Below, one piece after another: positions 9,353 through 18,094 of a stretch of 52,723 bases of DNA; the first letter of the stretch is position 1, and every line of letters begins with the position of its first letter. The position numbers were made by a program, and so were the translations under genes. The notes below the pieces were generated by a model that saw only the letters and a program-made list of their open reading frames with translations, ran no database searches and had not been told where the DNA came from. This DNA comes from Chloroflexota bacterium (GTDB lineage Bacteria; Chloroflexota; Anaerolineae; Anaerolineales; Anaerolineaceae), in assembly GCA_009773005.1 (NCBI GenBank), contig WOUT01000014.1:1-52723 (forward strand), in the 5' to 3' direction.

Positions 9353-9402
9353 TTTTTCAACCTACCATTTTTCAACCTACCCCTTGACACATACTGTATA
9401 AT
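9353..9402 (+). promoter_or_regulatory. Candidate control region upstream of the peptide importer
   Basis: Two copies of a 14-base unit (TTTTTCAACCTACC) at 9353-9366 and 9368-9381, with a weaker third near 9334, run into TTGACA (9384-9389). A TATAAT follows at 9397-9402, only 7 bases after TTGACA, so the two hexamers do not make one normal promoter. Either could pair with another element: TTGACA with TAATTA 17 bases downstream, for example. The 200 bases between here and the importer start are AT-rich and otherwise featureless. Confidence 0.4.
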
Positions 9403-9604
9403 ACTTTAATTACCTTGATTCATTTGAATAATCTGATTACTTCTCTTTATTCTTAAAAACCCTACCTTTGGCAACTTATCCGATTATTGTAATTTTAACA
9501 ATAATTGGTCATATAATCATAAGTTGAAAAGCAAATAAAAGAAATCAACGTTATTTACCGAGTAACCATAAACTTAAACAATATTGAGCGCGATGGAGAG
9601 ATTT

Positions 9605-10639
9605 ATGGAAAGCAGATCGACAATAGCAACGACTGAACCGCTTCTGGAAGTAAAGGGTCTGAAAACCTATTTCTATACAGAAGACGGGATCGTCAAAGCT
9701 GTAGATGGTGTCGATTTTTCGGTTAAAGCGGGAGAGGTTTTAGGCATTGTTGGCGAATCAGGTTGTGGCAAGAGCGTTACCTCATTATCGGTTATGCGCC
9801 TGGTCGGAATACCTGGGAAAATCACAGGCGGAGAAATTCTTTTCGAAGGAAAAGATCTGCTTAAACTTTCTGAGGAAGAAATGACAAAGATGCGCGGTGA
9901 CCGCGTTTCGATGATCTTTCAACAACCCCAATCCAGCTTAAACCCGGTGTTTCGCGTTGGTGACCAGGTGGCAGAAGTATTACAGATCCACAAAAAGATG
10001 AATAAGAAGGAGTCTTTTCAAAAAGCAATTGAACTTCTTACTCTGGTTGGGATTCCTGACCCAACACGAAAAGCCTACGCATACCCGCATGAAATGTCAG
10101 GGGGGCAGGCACAGCGAGTAATGATCGCCATGGCGTTGGCTCTTTCACCAAAATTATTGATCGCTGATGAACCAACCACTGCGCTTGATGTAACAATCCA
10201 GGCACAGATTTTAGATTTAATACGCGGACTGCGAGAGAAAATAAACACCGCTGTCATACTGATCACACATGATTTGGGAGTGATTGCAGACATTGCCGAG
10301 CAAGTGGCGGTGATGTACGCTGGTGAGATCGTAGAGTACTCAGGGGTAAAACCGCTGTTTGGCACTCCACTGCACCCTTATACGCAGGGGCTGATCGGTT
10401 CGATCCCGGTTCTCGGGAAAGTCGTTGAGCGGTTGGATGTCATCCCAGGGATCGTTCCAAATTTAATCGATTTGCCCAATGGCTGCCGTTTCTCTCCCCG
10501 CTGCCGTGCTCGTATTGAAAATCATCTTGATATTTGTGGTCAGGTAAAACCAGATCTCACAGAAGCGCTTCCAGGGCATAAAGTGAGCTGCTGGTTGTAT
10601 CAAAACACTGACGGACACCAATCACCTGTTCAATTGTAA
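9605..10639 (+). CDS. dppD: Peptide ABC importer, ATP-binding subunit (DppD/OppD type)
   Basis: 344 residues; hydrolyses ATP to drive peptide uptake through the two permeases encoded downstream. Seen: Walker A GESGCGKS (residues 50-57), the Q-loop, signature MSGGQAQR, Walker B LLIADEPTTALD, the switch His in ITHDLG, and the C-terminal oligopeptide-transporter extension with its Cys cluster (GCRFSPRC). Start placed at the ATG at 9605, with GGAG 6 bases upstream, rather than at the TTG at 9584. First gene of the five-gene set; the next ATPase begins 27 bases later. Substrate (di- or oligopeptide, or nickel) cannot be told from sequence. Confidence 0.92.
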   Translation: MESRSTIATTEPLLEVKGLKTYFYTEDGIVKAVDGVDFSVKAGEVLGIVGESGCGKSVTSLSVMRLVGIPGKITGGEILFEGKDLLKLSEEEMTKMRGDRVSMIFQQPQSSLNPVFRVGDQVAEVLQIHKKMNKKESFQKAIELLTLVGIPDPTRKAYAYPHEMSGGQAQRVMIAMALALSPKLLIADEPTTALDVTIQAQILDLIRGLREKINTAVILITHDLGVIADIAEQVAVMYAGEIVEYSGVKPLFGTPLHPYTQGLIGSIPVLGKVVERLDVIPGIVPNLIDLPNGCRFSPRCRARIENHLDICGQVKPDLTEALPGHKVSCWLYQNTDGHQSPVQL

Positions 10640-10666
10640 TTTCGAACGAGGACTTGAAGAGGATCT

Positions 10667-11677
10667 ATGACTGAAGCCAATCTGCAACATCGTGAACCTC
10701 AAAAAGATTTTTTGGCTGTAAAAAACCTTAAAAAATATTACTCTGTACGTGGTGGTGTATTTCAAAGAGTCGTTGCCCAAGTACAAGCCGTAGATGACGT
10801 CAGTTTCACAATTAAGCCCGGTGAGACATTGGGTTTGGTGGGTGAATCAGGGTGTGGTAAGACGACTATAGGACGGACAATCTTACGGTTGACCGAACCC
10901 ACAGCTGGTTCCATTGAATTTGACGGTGCAGAGCTTTTTAAATTAAAAGGTGCAGAATTAAAGGCAGTTCGCCGCGATATGCAGGTCATTTTCCAGGATC
11001 CATATGCCTCCTTGGACCCCAGGGTTTCGATTGGTGAATCTATTATGGAGGGCTTGGGAATCCATAATATTGGTGACACGAAAGAACGCTACGAAATTAC
11101 CCTTGCCACCCTAAAAAAAGTGGGACTGGAAGAGTATCATGCCAGACGCTATCCGCATGAATTTTCTGGCGGTCAAAGGCAGCGTATCGGCATTGCCCGG
11201 GCGTTGGCGCTGCGCCCCCGCTTTATTATCTGTGATGAACCGGTATCCGCGCTGGATGTCTCTATTCAGTCCCAGGTGCTGAACATCCTGAAAGATTTAC
11301 AGGCAGAATTTGGACTTACATACCTCTTTATCGCTCATAACCTGGGGGTGGTCGAACACATTTCCAACCGTGTGGCGGTTATGTATTTAGGCAAAATGGT
11401 TGAATTGACAAACCGGGACGAATTATTCCGTAATCCTTTACATCCCTACACCAAGGCATTGATGTCAGCGATCCCGATCCCCGATCCCACCTTGAAGCGA
11501 GAACGGATCATCTTAAAAGGAGACGTACCTAGCCCAATTAACCCGCCAAAAGGCTGCCGTTTCCATCCCCGCTGCCCGGTGGCAATCGCGGAGTGCAATA
11601 AAAATGAACCACCTTTCCTCGAAATCAACCTTGGTCATGCAGTGGCCTGTTGGGTTGCCCAGAGGTTGAAACTATGA
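10667..11677 (+). CDS. dppF: Peptide ABC importer, ATP-binding subunit (DppF/OppF type)
   Basis: 336 residues; the second ATPase of the importer, forming a heterodimer with DppD. Walker A GESGCGKT (residues 59-66), signature FSGGQRQR, Walker [13 protein letters not shown] and switch His (IAHNLG) are intact. The C-terminal family extension GCRFHPRCP with later Cys residues is present. Good ribosome site (AAGAGGATCT). It is followed by a 128-base spacer that carries a hairpin and then the binding-protein gene. A decayed copy of this protein's tail lies after the operon at 15770. Confidence 0.92.
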   Translation: MTEANLQHREPQKDFLAVKNLKKYYSVRGGVFQRVVAQVQAVDDVSFTIKPGETLGLVGESGCGKTTIGRTILRLTEPTAGSIEFDGAELFKLKGAELKAVRRDMQVIFQDPYASLDPRVSIGESIMEGLGIHNIGDTKERYEITLATLKKVGLEEYHARRYPHEFSGGQRQRIGIARALALRPRFIICDEPVSALDVSIQSQVLNILKDLQAEFGLTYLFIAHNLGVVEHISNRVAVMYLGKMVELTNRDELFRNPLHPYTKALMSAIPIPDPTLKRERIILKGDVPSPINPPKGCRFHPRCPVAIAECNKNEPPFLEINLGHAVACWVAQRLKL

Positions 11678-11754
11678 AATAAAAATCACACAAAAGGTGT
11701 TGATCTTGACCCCAAGGAGGTGAGGCAATAAGAAAAAATATTGTTCGCTCAAAT

Positions 11755-11774
11755 GAGTTTCCATGTGGAAACTC
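11755..11774 (+). other. Intercistronic hairpin before the binding-protein gene
   Basis: Perfect 9-bp arms GAGTTTCCA / TGGAAACTC with a 2-base centre, followed by GATTTT. It sits between dppF and the binding-protein gene. It could protect or process the mRNA so that the binding protein is made in excess, or act as a weak terminator or operator. Confidence 0.5.
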
Positions 11775-11805
11775 GATTTTGCCCGATTTTTTGGAGGAGA
11801 AAATA

Positions 11806-13518
11806 ATGAAACAGAAAAAAGTACTTGCTTTGTTTAGTGTCATCGTAATCGCAGCTATGTTTTTAGCAGCATGCGTTACAAAGACACCCGTTGCTACACA
11901 AGCCCCCGTGGTGACTGAAGCCCCGGTCGTTGCTAATCCGCTGCAGATCACTCTTTCTTTCCGCGTGGTTGACCGTGCCTACCTGCCTTCGCCTGATAAA
12001 GTAGCTCAGGAAATTCAGGCTCAATTGAAAGAGGTGGGTATTGTTGTCACACTTGAGGAAATGGAATCCGCCGCATTCATAGATGCCACATCAGCTGGTC
12101 AGAAACCATTCTATCTGCTTGGATGGAACGCCGATTATCCTGACGCTACCAACTTTTATGACTATCACTTCGGCAATGCCAACAACAAGCAGTTCGGGAA
12201 TCTCTACCAGGACATGGTGGATGAAATTTCAGCAGCAGGCAAGCTCTCTGATGCAGACGCCCGTCAGACTCACTACGACACGATCAATCAAATGCTAAAA
12301 GACTACTTAATGATGATCCCTGTTGCACATGGTGGCTCTTCGACTGCCTACCAGGCGAATGTAGTGGGTGCACATTCCAGCCCGCTTGGCAACGAGAACT
12401 TCAGTGTTGTAAGCAAAGGAACCGACACATTTGTCTGGATGCAGAACGGCGAACCCGCCTCTCTGTGGTGCTCTGATGAAACTGACGGCGAGACACTGCG
12501 CGCCTGCGAGCAGGTTTATGAATCCCTGCTGGCCTTTAGCGTTGGTGGTACAGACGTCATTCCTGCACTCGCAGAAAGCTACACTCCAAACGCAGATTTG
12601 AATGAGTACACTTTCACATTACGTCAAGGTGTCAAGTTTCACAATGGCGCCGCATTTGACGCCAATGACGTTGTTGCTTCTTATGTTGCCCAGTGGGATG
12701 CTGCCAGCCCGAATCATGTTGGCCGTACCGGCACCTTTGAGTACTTCGGTGCTTTCTTCGGTAGTTTCGTCAACGCTGAAGCCGCGACCGTATCCCTGAC
12801 CGATACCAATGGATTGCTCTCCATGGTTTCTCCGGATTGTGAATATGGTGGTGAATTTAAATCCATCGAAGCCGTCGACGCCAACACTGTCAAGTTCACC
12901 CTCTGCTTCCCTGATCCCGCCTTCCCTTCGAAGGTTGCCTTTACCGTCTTCAATATTCAGGATAAAGATTTCCTCGATTTGAACAACGGTGATTCAGTGA
13001 AAATGAGCGGATCTCCTAATGGCACAGGTCCATATATTGTAAAAGCATGGAACCGTGGTGACAAAGTGGTCTTTGAAGCCAATCCCAATTACTGGGGTGA
13101 TAAAGCGCTCACCCAGAACCTGATCTTCCGCTGGTCTGAACAATCGGCACAACGATTGCTCGAGCTCCAGGCTGGAACTGTGAATGGAATCGACAACCCA
13201 GGGCCGGATGATATTGCGACAATCGAGGCTGATTCTAACCTCAAGCTCTATCCTCGCGAGGGGTTCAATATCTTCTATATAGGTTTTAACAATACGATTC
13301 CACCCTTTGACAACCCGGATGTTCGCCTTGCCATTTCTTACGCGATCGACCGCCAAAGGATTGTAGAACAGTACTATGCGAAGGGTTCAAGCGTGGCAAT
13401 CAATTTCGTCCCGGCGTTCCTCAAGCCCGGCGCCAGCCTCGACAACCCCTGGTTTGATTTCGACCAAGCCAAGGCCAAAGAACTTCTTGTTAAAGCCGGT
13501 TATACCGTATCTAAATAG
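11806..13518 (+). CDS. Peptide-binding lipoprotein (SBP_bac_5 family), circularly permuted
   Basis: 570 residues; captures peptides outside the cell for the importer. Lipoprotein signal peptide with lipobox LAAC (Cys23) and a Thr/Pro/Val linker to about residue 45. Odd domain order: residues 46-202 read as the usual C-terminal part of the family (VAQEIQAQLKEVGI, YLLGWNADYPDATNF, the IPVAHGG segment). Residues 206-570 read as the usual N-terminal part (GEPASL, QVYESLL, LAESYTPNADL, LRQGVKFHNG) and end at AKELLVKAGY, the point that normally leads into the segment found at residue 46. The two halves together make one full-length protein in permuted order. Start at 11806, with GGAGGAG at 11793-11799. 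Family is certain; the permutation is my alignment from memory. Confidence 0.88.
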   Translation: MKQKKVLALFSVIVIAAMFLAACVTKTPVATQAPVVTEAPVVANPLQITLSFRVVDRAYLPSPDKVAQEIQAQLKEVGIVVTLEEMESAAFIDATSAGQKPFYLLGWNADYPDATNFYDYHFGNANNKQFGNLYQDMVDEISAAGKLSDADARQTHYDTINQMLKDYLMMIPVAHGGSSTAYQANVVGAHSSPLGNENFSVVSKGTDTFVWMQNGEPASLWCSDETDGETLRACEQVYESLLAFSVGGTDVIPALAESYTPNADLNEYTFTLRQGVKFHNGAAFDANDVVASYVAQWDAASPNHVGRTGTFEYFGAFFGSFVNAEAATVSLTDTNGLLSMVSPDCEYGGEFKSIEAVDANTVKFTLCFPDPAFPSKVAFTVFNIQDKDFLDLNNGDSVKMSGSPNGTGPYIVKAWNRGDKVVFEANPNYWGDKALTQNLIFRWSEQSAQRLLELQAGTVNGIDNPGPDDIATIEADSNLKLYPREGFNIFYIGFNNTIPPFDNPDVRLAISYAIDRQRIVEQYYAKGSSVAINFVPAFLKPGASLDNPWFDFDQAKAKELLVKAGYTVSK

Positions 13519-13536
13519 CAACACAAGTTAATTAAA

Positions 13537-13566
13537 TGGGTGGGGTTGGGTTACCAACCCCACCCA
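13537..13566 (+). other. Strong intercistronic hairpin between binding protein and permease genes
   Basis: Perfect 13-bp arms (13537-13549 and 13554-13566, GGGTGGGG-type) with a GTTA loop, followed by AAAAC rather than a T-tract. Such hairpins downstream of binding-protein genes commonly stabilise the upstream mRNA and lower expression of the permeases. Confidence 0.7.
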
Positions 13567-13592
13567 AAACAGATTATAGCGAGAGACACATC

Positions 13593-14669
13593 ATGCCTCA
13601 ATTCATCGGCCGCCGTTTACTCTTATTAATCCCTGTAATGCTCGGGGTAGTATTAGTCACTTTTATAATTGTGCGATTGATCCCCGGAGACCCGTGCGTG
13701 ACAATGCTTGGTGAACGAGCCACGCCAGCAAAGTGCGAAGCATTTTTAGAGCGTTACGGGTTAAATGATAATATTGCCGTGCAATTTGGCCGTTATCTGG
13801 TCAACCTTGCCAAGGGGGATTTTGGCAACTCGATTCGCTTCACTCGCCCGGTGGTGGATCTGATCGCCGAACGGCTGCCGCTTACGATGGAATTGACAAT
13901 GCTGGCGATGTTGTTTTCCACTGTTGTCGGGATATTTCTCGGAGTTATCTCTGCGATCAAACGAAATACGATCATCGATACAATAACCATGATCATCGCG
14001 AACATTGGAGTCTCTATGCCAGTCTTCTGGTTAGGACTGCTACTGGCTTACTTTTTCGCGTTAACACTAAAAGGAACACCGTTTGCGCTTCAACCCTCAG
14101 GGCGCTTTTCGGCAGAAATGGCGCTAATACCGCTTGCAGAAGTTTGGGGGCTTACCAATCTAAAAGGCATTCAAAAATTCGTTGTTGAATTAATGTCCAA
14201 CACTGTTTTAATCAATTGCATTTTTACAGGTAACTGGTCCATTTTTTGGGATTCTCTCAAGCATTTAATTCTTCCGGCTGTGGCGGTTGGCACCATCCCG
14301 ATGTCGATCACTGCCCGCATGACCCGTTCTAGTTTGTTGGAGGTTATGGGGCTTGATTACGTTCGCACTGCCCGAGCAAAAGGGTTAATCGAACGAAAAG
14401 TCATTTCAAAACACGCTATGCGTAATGCCATGATTCCAATCGTGACCATTATTGGAATTGAAACCGGAAGTCTACTCTCAGGGGCAGTATTAACTGAAAC
14501 TGTGTTTTCACTGCCCGGTGTCGGAACGGCTTTGATCGGGGCGATTCTTGCAAGGGATTACCCGGTCATCCAAGGTTTTACTTTGGTTATTGCATTTATT
14601 TTTGTTTTAGTTAATCTCATTGTCGATCTATCGTATGCGTACCTTGACCCGCGCATTCGGTTGGAATAA
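13593..14669 (+). CDS. dppB: Peptide ABC importer permease (DppB/OppB type)
   Basis: 358 residues, integral membrane. The N-terminus FIGRRLLLLIPVMLGVVLVT is the family's first helix. The cytoplasmic EAA-type loop that docks the ATPases reads YVRTARAKGLIERKV, followed by HAMRNAMIP. About six membrane segments are visible. Start taken at 13593 (MPQF), where the family begins, although the ribosome site is weak (GAGAGA) and an in-frame ATG exists at 13536 inside the hairpin. A longer periplasmic loop (about residues 160-205) separates helices 3 and 4. Confidence 0.9.
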   Translation: MPQFIGRRLLLLIPVMLGVVLVTFIIVRLIPGDPCVTMLGERATPAKCEAFLERYGLNDNIAVQFGRYLVNLAKGDFGNSIRFTRPVVDLIAERLPLTMELTMLAMLFSTVVGIFLGVISAIKRNTIIDTITMIIANIGVSMPVFWLGLLLAYFFALTLKGTPFALQPSGRFSAEMALIPLAEVWGLTNLKGIQKFVVELMSNTVLINCIFTGNWSIFWDSLKHLILPAVAVGTIPMSITARMTRSSLLEVMGLDYVRTARAKGLIERKVISKHAMRNAMIPIVTIIGIETGSLLSGAVLTETVFSLPGVGTALIGAILARDYPVIQGFTLVIAFIFVLVNLIVDLSYAYLDPRIRLE

Positions 14670-14681
14670 GGTGGTGTTACC

Positions 14682-15611
14682 GTGGATAGCCCTTCGAAAG
14701 TAACCACAGAATTCACTAGCCAACGCCGGTCACCTGCCCGCGAAGCCCTTCGGCATCTTTTCCGCCATTCTTCAGCCAGAGTTGGAATGATCATTCTGGG
14801 ATTTCTGGTGTTGGTTGCAATATTTGCCCCCCTGATCGCACCCTATGACCCAACCGAATTATTAAAGACTGAAAAAAGACGATCTCCCCCGTGCATTCAC
14901 CTGTTGGGATGCCCGGCAGACCAGGTAGAACATATCTTTGGAATTGACGGTAACAGCCGCGACCTATTTTCTCGAGTCGTTTATGGATCCCGGTTGTCAC
15001 TCCAGGTTGGTTTAGTCACAATGACCTTTGCTATTTTGATCGGTGTGATAATCGGTTCCATTTCCGGATTTATCGGCGGCTGGCTGGATAACTTATTAAT
15101 GCGCATCATGGATGTACTGATGGCGTTTCCAAGTTTGTTGCTGGCGATCGCGATCGTTTCGGTATTGGGTACAGGATTGATTAATGCCCTGTTGGCTATC
15201 GGTATTGTGTCCATTCCAAGATTTGCCAGACTGGTCCGCTCTACAGTTTTATCAGTGAAGGAGCTTGAGTATGTGCAAGCTTCAAGAGCGCTAGGGGCTT
15301 CACCGATGCATATTTTATTCAAACGAGTATTGCCTAACGCGATCACCCCATTGATTGTTCAGGGAACACTTGGAATTGCTACCGCAATCTTGGATGCAGC
15401 CGCACTTTCGTTTTTGGGTTTAGGAGCTGAGCCTCCCCGACCAGAGTGGGGTTTGATGTTGGGAGAGGAAAAAAACAGCATTTTTAATGCTCCCCACCTT
15501 GTGATTTTCCCAGGTATCGCTATCATGCTTACCGTGTTAGGTTTCAATTTGCTTGGAGATGGTTTGCGCGATGCACTCGATCCCAGGTTAACCCGATCTG
15601 GATCTTCATAA
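14682..15611 (+). CDS. dppC: Peptide ABC importer permease (DppC/OppC type)
   Basis: 309 residues, integral membrane; pairs with DppB to form the channel. GTG start at 14682, 12 bases after dppB, with AAGGTGG upstream. Seen: an N-terminal helix ending LIAPYDP (the family's hallmark), the FGIDGNSRDLFSRVVYGSR segment, the docking loop YVQASRALGASPMHI and the GAEPPRPEWGLMLGE motif near the C-terminus. Last gene of the operon, followed by a terminator. Confidence 0.92.
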   Translation: MDSPSKVTTEFTSQRRSPAREALRHLFRHSSARVGMIILGFLVLVAIFAPLIAPYDPTELLKTEKRRSPPCIHLLGCPADQVEHIFGIDGNSRDLFSRVVYGSRLSLQVGLVTMTFAILIGVIIGSISGFIGGWLDNLLMRIMDVLMAFPSLLLAIAIVSVLGTGLINALLAIGIVSIPRFARLVRSTVLSVKELEYVQASRALGASPMHILFKRVLPNAITPLIVQGTLGIATAILDAAALSFLGLGAEPPRPEWGLMLGEEKNSIFNAPHLVIFPGIAIMLTVLGFNLLGDGLRDALDPRLTRSGSS

Positions 15612-15631
15612 TAATTAGTTTTAATTGTGCC

Positions 15632-15667
15632 AGCCGAACTCCGTAATTAGGAGATCGGCTTTTTTTT
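15632..15667 (+). terminator. Rho-independent terminator of the peptide importer operon
   Basis: AGCCGAACTCC pairs with GGAGATCGGCT (one mismatch) around a 7-base loop, followed by a run of eight T. It starts 20 bases after the dppC stop. Confidence 0.85.
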
Positions 15668-15769
15668 CTGTCATGTTCTTCGGGCATCAATTTGATATTG
15701 GAATGGGCTGAGTTGCCTGCAGCGCGTCCTTCAATTTCAGCAATACAGCCTTGCGGCCTTGCAACATCA

Positions 15770-15883
15770 ATTTGTATTCAGAATTGCCTGTCCTGCAATC
15801 CTCCAGTTGGTTGTAACTTCACCCTTCGTTGTCCTACCGCTACCGAGGAATTTTCGTGTCTGAAGCAGAATATCGGGAATTAG
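15770..15883 (+). pseudogene. Decayed tail of a DppF/OppF-type ATPase
   Basis: The forward frame reads NPPVGCNFTLRCPTATEEFS, then a stop at 15881. This matches the C-terminal extension of peptide-importer ATPases (compare [19 protein letters not shown] in the intact protein ending at 11677). The nucleotide-binding domain is gone. An upstream SAIQP may be the remains of SAIP. It suggests a former second copy of the importer ATPase. The rest of 15612-16035 shows only the terminator. Confidence 0.65.
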
Positions 15884-16035
15884 AGCCCAAAACACTTTGT
15901 AGCTTGCCATCACGTTGAACAATTCTAATAATAACGCACCTGTCCGTTTGAAGTCTTTCATTACTCATGAGAGTCTGTCCAAGGTTATGAATGACAACCT
16001 CTTGAGTAATTAGAATGGTCAAACAGATTGATGAA

Positions 16036-16476
16036 TTATATCCCGTAGACGATCACGCCGCCCAGAAATCCAAGGACGCTTGCAAGTGCAAAAGGTGCAA
16101 AATATGCCAACAAATAAAACACTCGTGCGGTTTTTGGTGTCGAACAGATCTGGTTTCCGCCATCTGATCAACACCGTAATCGTTGTTATTAGAAACAGAA
16201 TCGAAGCCAGTATAATTTTTGCCACATGGTTGGCAGCATTGCCATTGTAGTATTTGAGATTATCCATTATTCCCGCAGCGCCCGCCACAATTGTGCTGAC
16301 CACCGCTAGAGAGAGATTGGCAAATGCCACCTTCTCAAGAATACCGCTCTTTCGAATGACCGCCAACAGGATGAAGAAAAATGCTGAAAAGGTCAACGCG
16401 ATTGGAAAATGAACCAATAGCGTATGCAAGGGGTGTACTTGTGTGATTGCGTGAATGATTTGTTGAATCAGACCAT
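16036..16476 (-). pseudogene. DUF2231-type small membrane protein, frame broken twice
   Basis: The central part (HTLLVHFPIALTF, then three hydrophobic helices and RWRKPD near 95) matches the DUF2231 membrane family. The ATG at 16476 with a strong AAGGAGGA site is out of frame with it and meets a stop after two codons (ATGGTCTGA), while the in-frame upstream sequence reads LIQQIIHAITQVHPL without an ATG. Near 16135 the frame shifts again. The continuous frame ends CTFCTCKRPW.. at 16019, but the other frame reads ARVFYLLAYFAPFALASVLG and stops at 16036, a normal family ending. Either a recent pseudogene or two sequencing indels. Function unknown. Confidence 0.65.
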
Positions 16477-16620
16477 GATTTCCTCCTTGAAATAATTACA
16501 ACCCTATCTTCGGGTAATAGTTCGTTTATTGATAAGAGGATGGGTTAACTTGACCTGTATCAAATTCCAATAAATGTCGGAGAAATTAATTATTTTTTTC
16601 ACCTTACAAAAAGGTAATGG

Positions 16621-17172
16621 TTACTTGATCAAAAGAAAAATCCCCAAAATTATTATGATCAAGATTGTGACCCAGGCCCAACCTTTGGGGTCAGAAGCGC
16701 CATTGCCAATCCCGATTGGTTTTATGCGAAGAAGAGGTAAATCAGAAATTTTCGGAGTCAGTTCATTATCGGAGATTTTGTAAGGATTATAGCCCTCAAA
16801 AAAACCGGCAAATCCCGCATTTTTTAAGACTTGTCGAATAACTATCCTGCGTACTTCCGGGTCATCTTCTACCTCAACATGACCATAAATGGCTCCACCC
16901 GGGAGGATAACTTCAATATCCGGCGTGACCAATATATTTTTATACCAGTCAGAGGTCTTGCGCCCACCCGAAACGAAATAGACGTAACCATCTTTTAGGG
17001 CATAGTTGACTGGGGCATAGTAAGTCTTCCCTGATTTTCGTCCTGTTACCTTGAGCACCATGATGTATCCGCTCAACGGGTTGAATAGGAAAGGTCCAAA
17101 CCCCAGACGAAACATGGGAACCATGAAAAACTTGTTGAGAAACCAAAAAATCCTTCGCATCAACGGCGGCAT
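16621..17172 (-). CDS. Deazaflavin-dependent nitroreductase-family protein with C-terminal anchor
   Basis: 183 residues. The central region (LKVTGRKSGKTYYAPVNYAL, then YFVSGGRKTSDWYKN and a VEVEDDPEVRR segment) matches the F420/flavin-dependent Ddn-like family (split beta-barrel). That family reduces quinones or nitro compounds using deazaflavin or flavin cofactors. Odd: a C-terminal hydrophobic helix (about residues 166-182) would tether it to the membrane. Start supported by GGGAGGGG five bases upstream. Cofactor (F420 or FMN) not decidable from sequence. Confidence 0.75.
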   Translation of the reverse strand: MPPLMRRIFWFLNKFFMVPMFRLGFGPFLFNPLSGYIMVLKVTGRKSGKTYYAPVNYALKDGYVYFVSGGRKTSDWYKNILVTPDIEVILPGGAIYGHVEVEDDPEVRRIVIRQVLKNAGFAGFFEGYNPYKISDNELTPKISDLPLLRIKPIGIGNGASDPKGWAWVTILIIIILGIFLLIK

Positions 17173-17285
17173 TATCGCCCCTCCCTGATTAATGGTTCTT
17201 GGCTGAACCAGCAGCTTCTACATGTCCAACCATTTCTTATTATTATGAATCAAAATCTCAAAATAATCTATCGCTTTAAATGCAT

Positions 17286-18065
17286 TTACACTGATTCCTG
17301 ATCCGTTCGCAAGAATCCCATCAATACCCAGGGAAAGATCGCAAAAAAACCGGCCAAAGCTGGTCCTCCTAAACCTGTGATCAATGCCATAACAATAGTC
17401 GTAGTCGCTGTGATAGTGTAGGAATACACAGCCCAGCGATCCGGGATTCCCAAAGGTTTTTCATCTATTTTCTTTGTGATCATGTAATAAAGACCCACTG
17501 CTGAAAAAGTTGTCAGCCACCAGCCTGCGAAGTTTTGCAGTGGAATTCCAAAGTAAGCGCCTTTCACCTCCCAAACCCAATTTCTCCCTATAACCATGAT
17601 CGGATCCATTGCTACATCCCAGGCGGTCATGATCACGCCGCTAATCGCAGCCACAACCAGCCCCTTTTTCAACCCTTTCCATGCCGTTGGAATGATACGA
17701 TCAGCAATGATCATTGAAGGATAAACCATGAACGTCCATGCCAACGGGATCAGATAAGGCACCAAGCCAAGAAATTTTGGCCCAAGTTTATCTGAGTAAT
17801 GATACGAACCGTAGACCAAACCGGTTGCAACCCCAAAACTTTCAAATGCCAAGCCGGTAATAAAAACGATTACCACAAAAAATGCGGCTTTTCTCCATCC
17901 TTCCCGCTGTCCGGCGTGGAGTACTGCAAAAACAAACGATGACACTGTTAAGAGGGGTGTCAACGGGAGACCAGGAGATATTTTCAGCCCAAGGGTTAAC
18001 ATACCCCACAAATAACCCAAAATAGAAATATTAAGAAAAATCAGCGTAATGTGGCGTAATGTCAT
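17286..18065 (-). CDS. CruF-like carotenoid biosynthesis membrane protein (DUF422)
   Basis: 259 residues with about seven hydrophobic helices. The segment FESFGVATGLVYGSYHYS followed by GLVPYLIPLAWTFMVYPS is the signature of the DUF422/CruF family, which hydrates the psi end of C40/C50 carotenoids. Later AWDVAMDPIMV and the G-x-YFGIPLQNFAGWW motif also fit. Start taken at the ATG at 18065 rather than the preceding TTG. No other carotenoid gene lies in the window, so the exact substrate is open. Confidence 0.82.
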   Translation of the reverse strand: MTLRHITLIFLNISILGYLWGMLTLGLKISPGLPLTPLLTVSSFVFAVLHAGQREGWRKAAFFVVIVFITGLAFESFGVATGLVYGSYHYSDKLGPKFLGLVPYLIPLAWTFMVYPSMIIADRIIPTAWKGLKKGLVVAAISGVIMTAWDVAMDPIMVIGRNWVWEVKGAYFGIPLQNFAGWWLTTFSAVGLYYMITKKIDEKPLGIPDRWAVYSYTITATTTIVMALITGLGGPALAGFFAIFPWVLMGFLRTDQESV

Positions 18066-18094
18066 CAAAAATACCCTAAAATATATTTTGTTAA

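Noticed and set aside
9012-9401. 129-residue forward frame after the HEAT gene
   Set aside because: It begins inside the HEAT gene and only its middle matches the ComM tail; treated as a relic, not a gene.
9384-9402. TTGACA and TATAAT as one promoter
   Set aside because: They are only 7 bases apart, far too close to act together.
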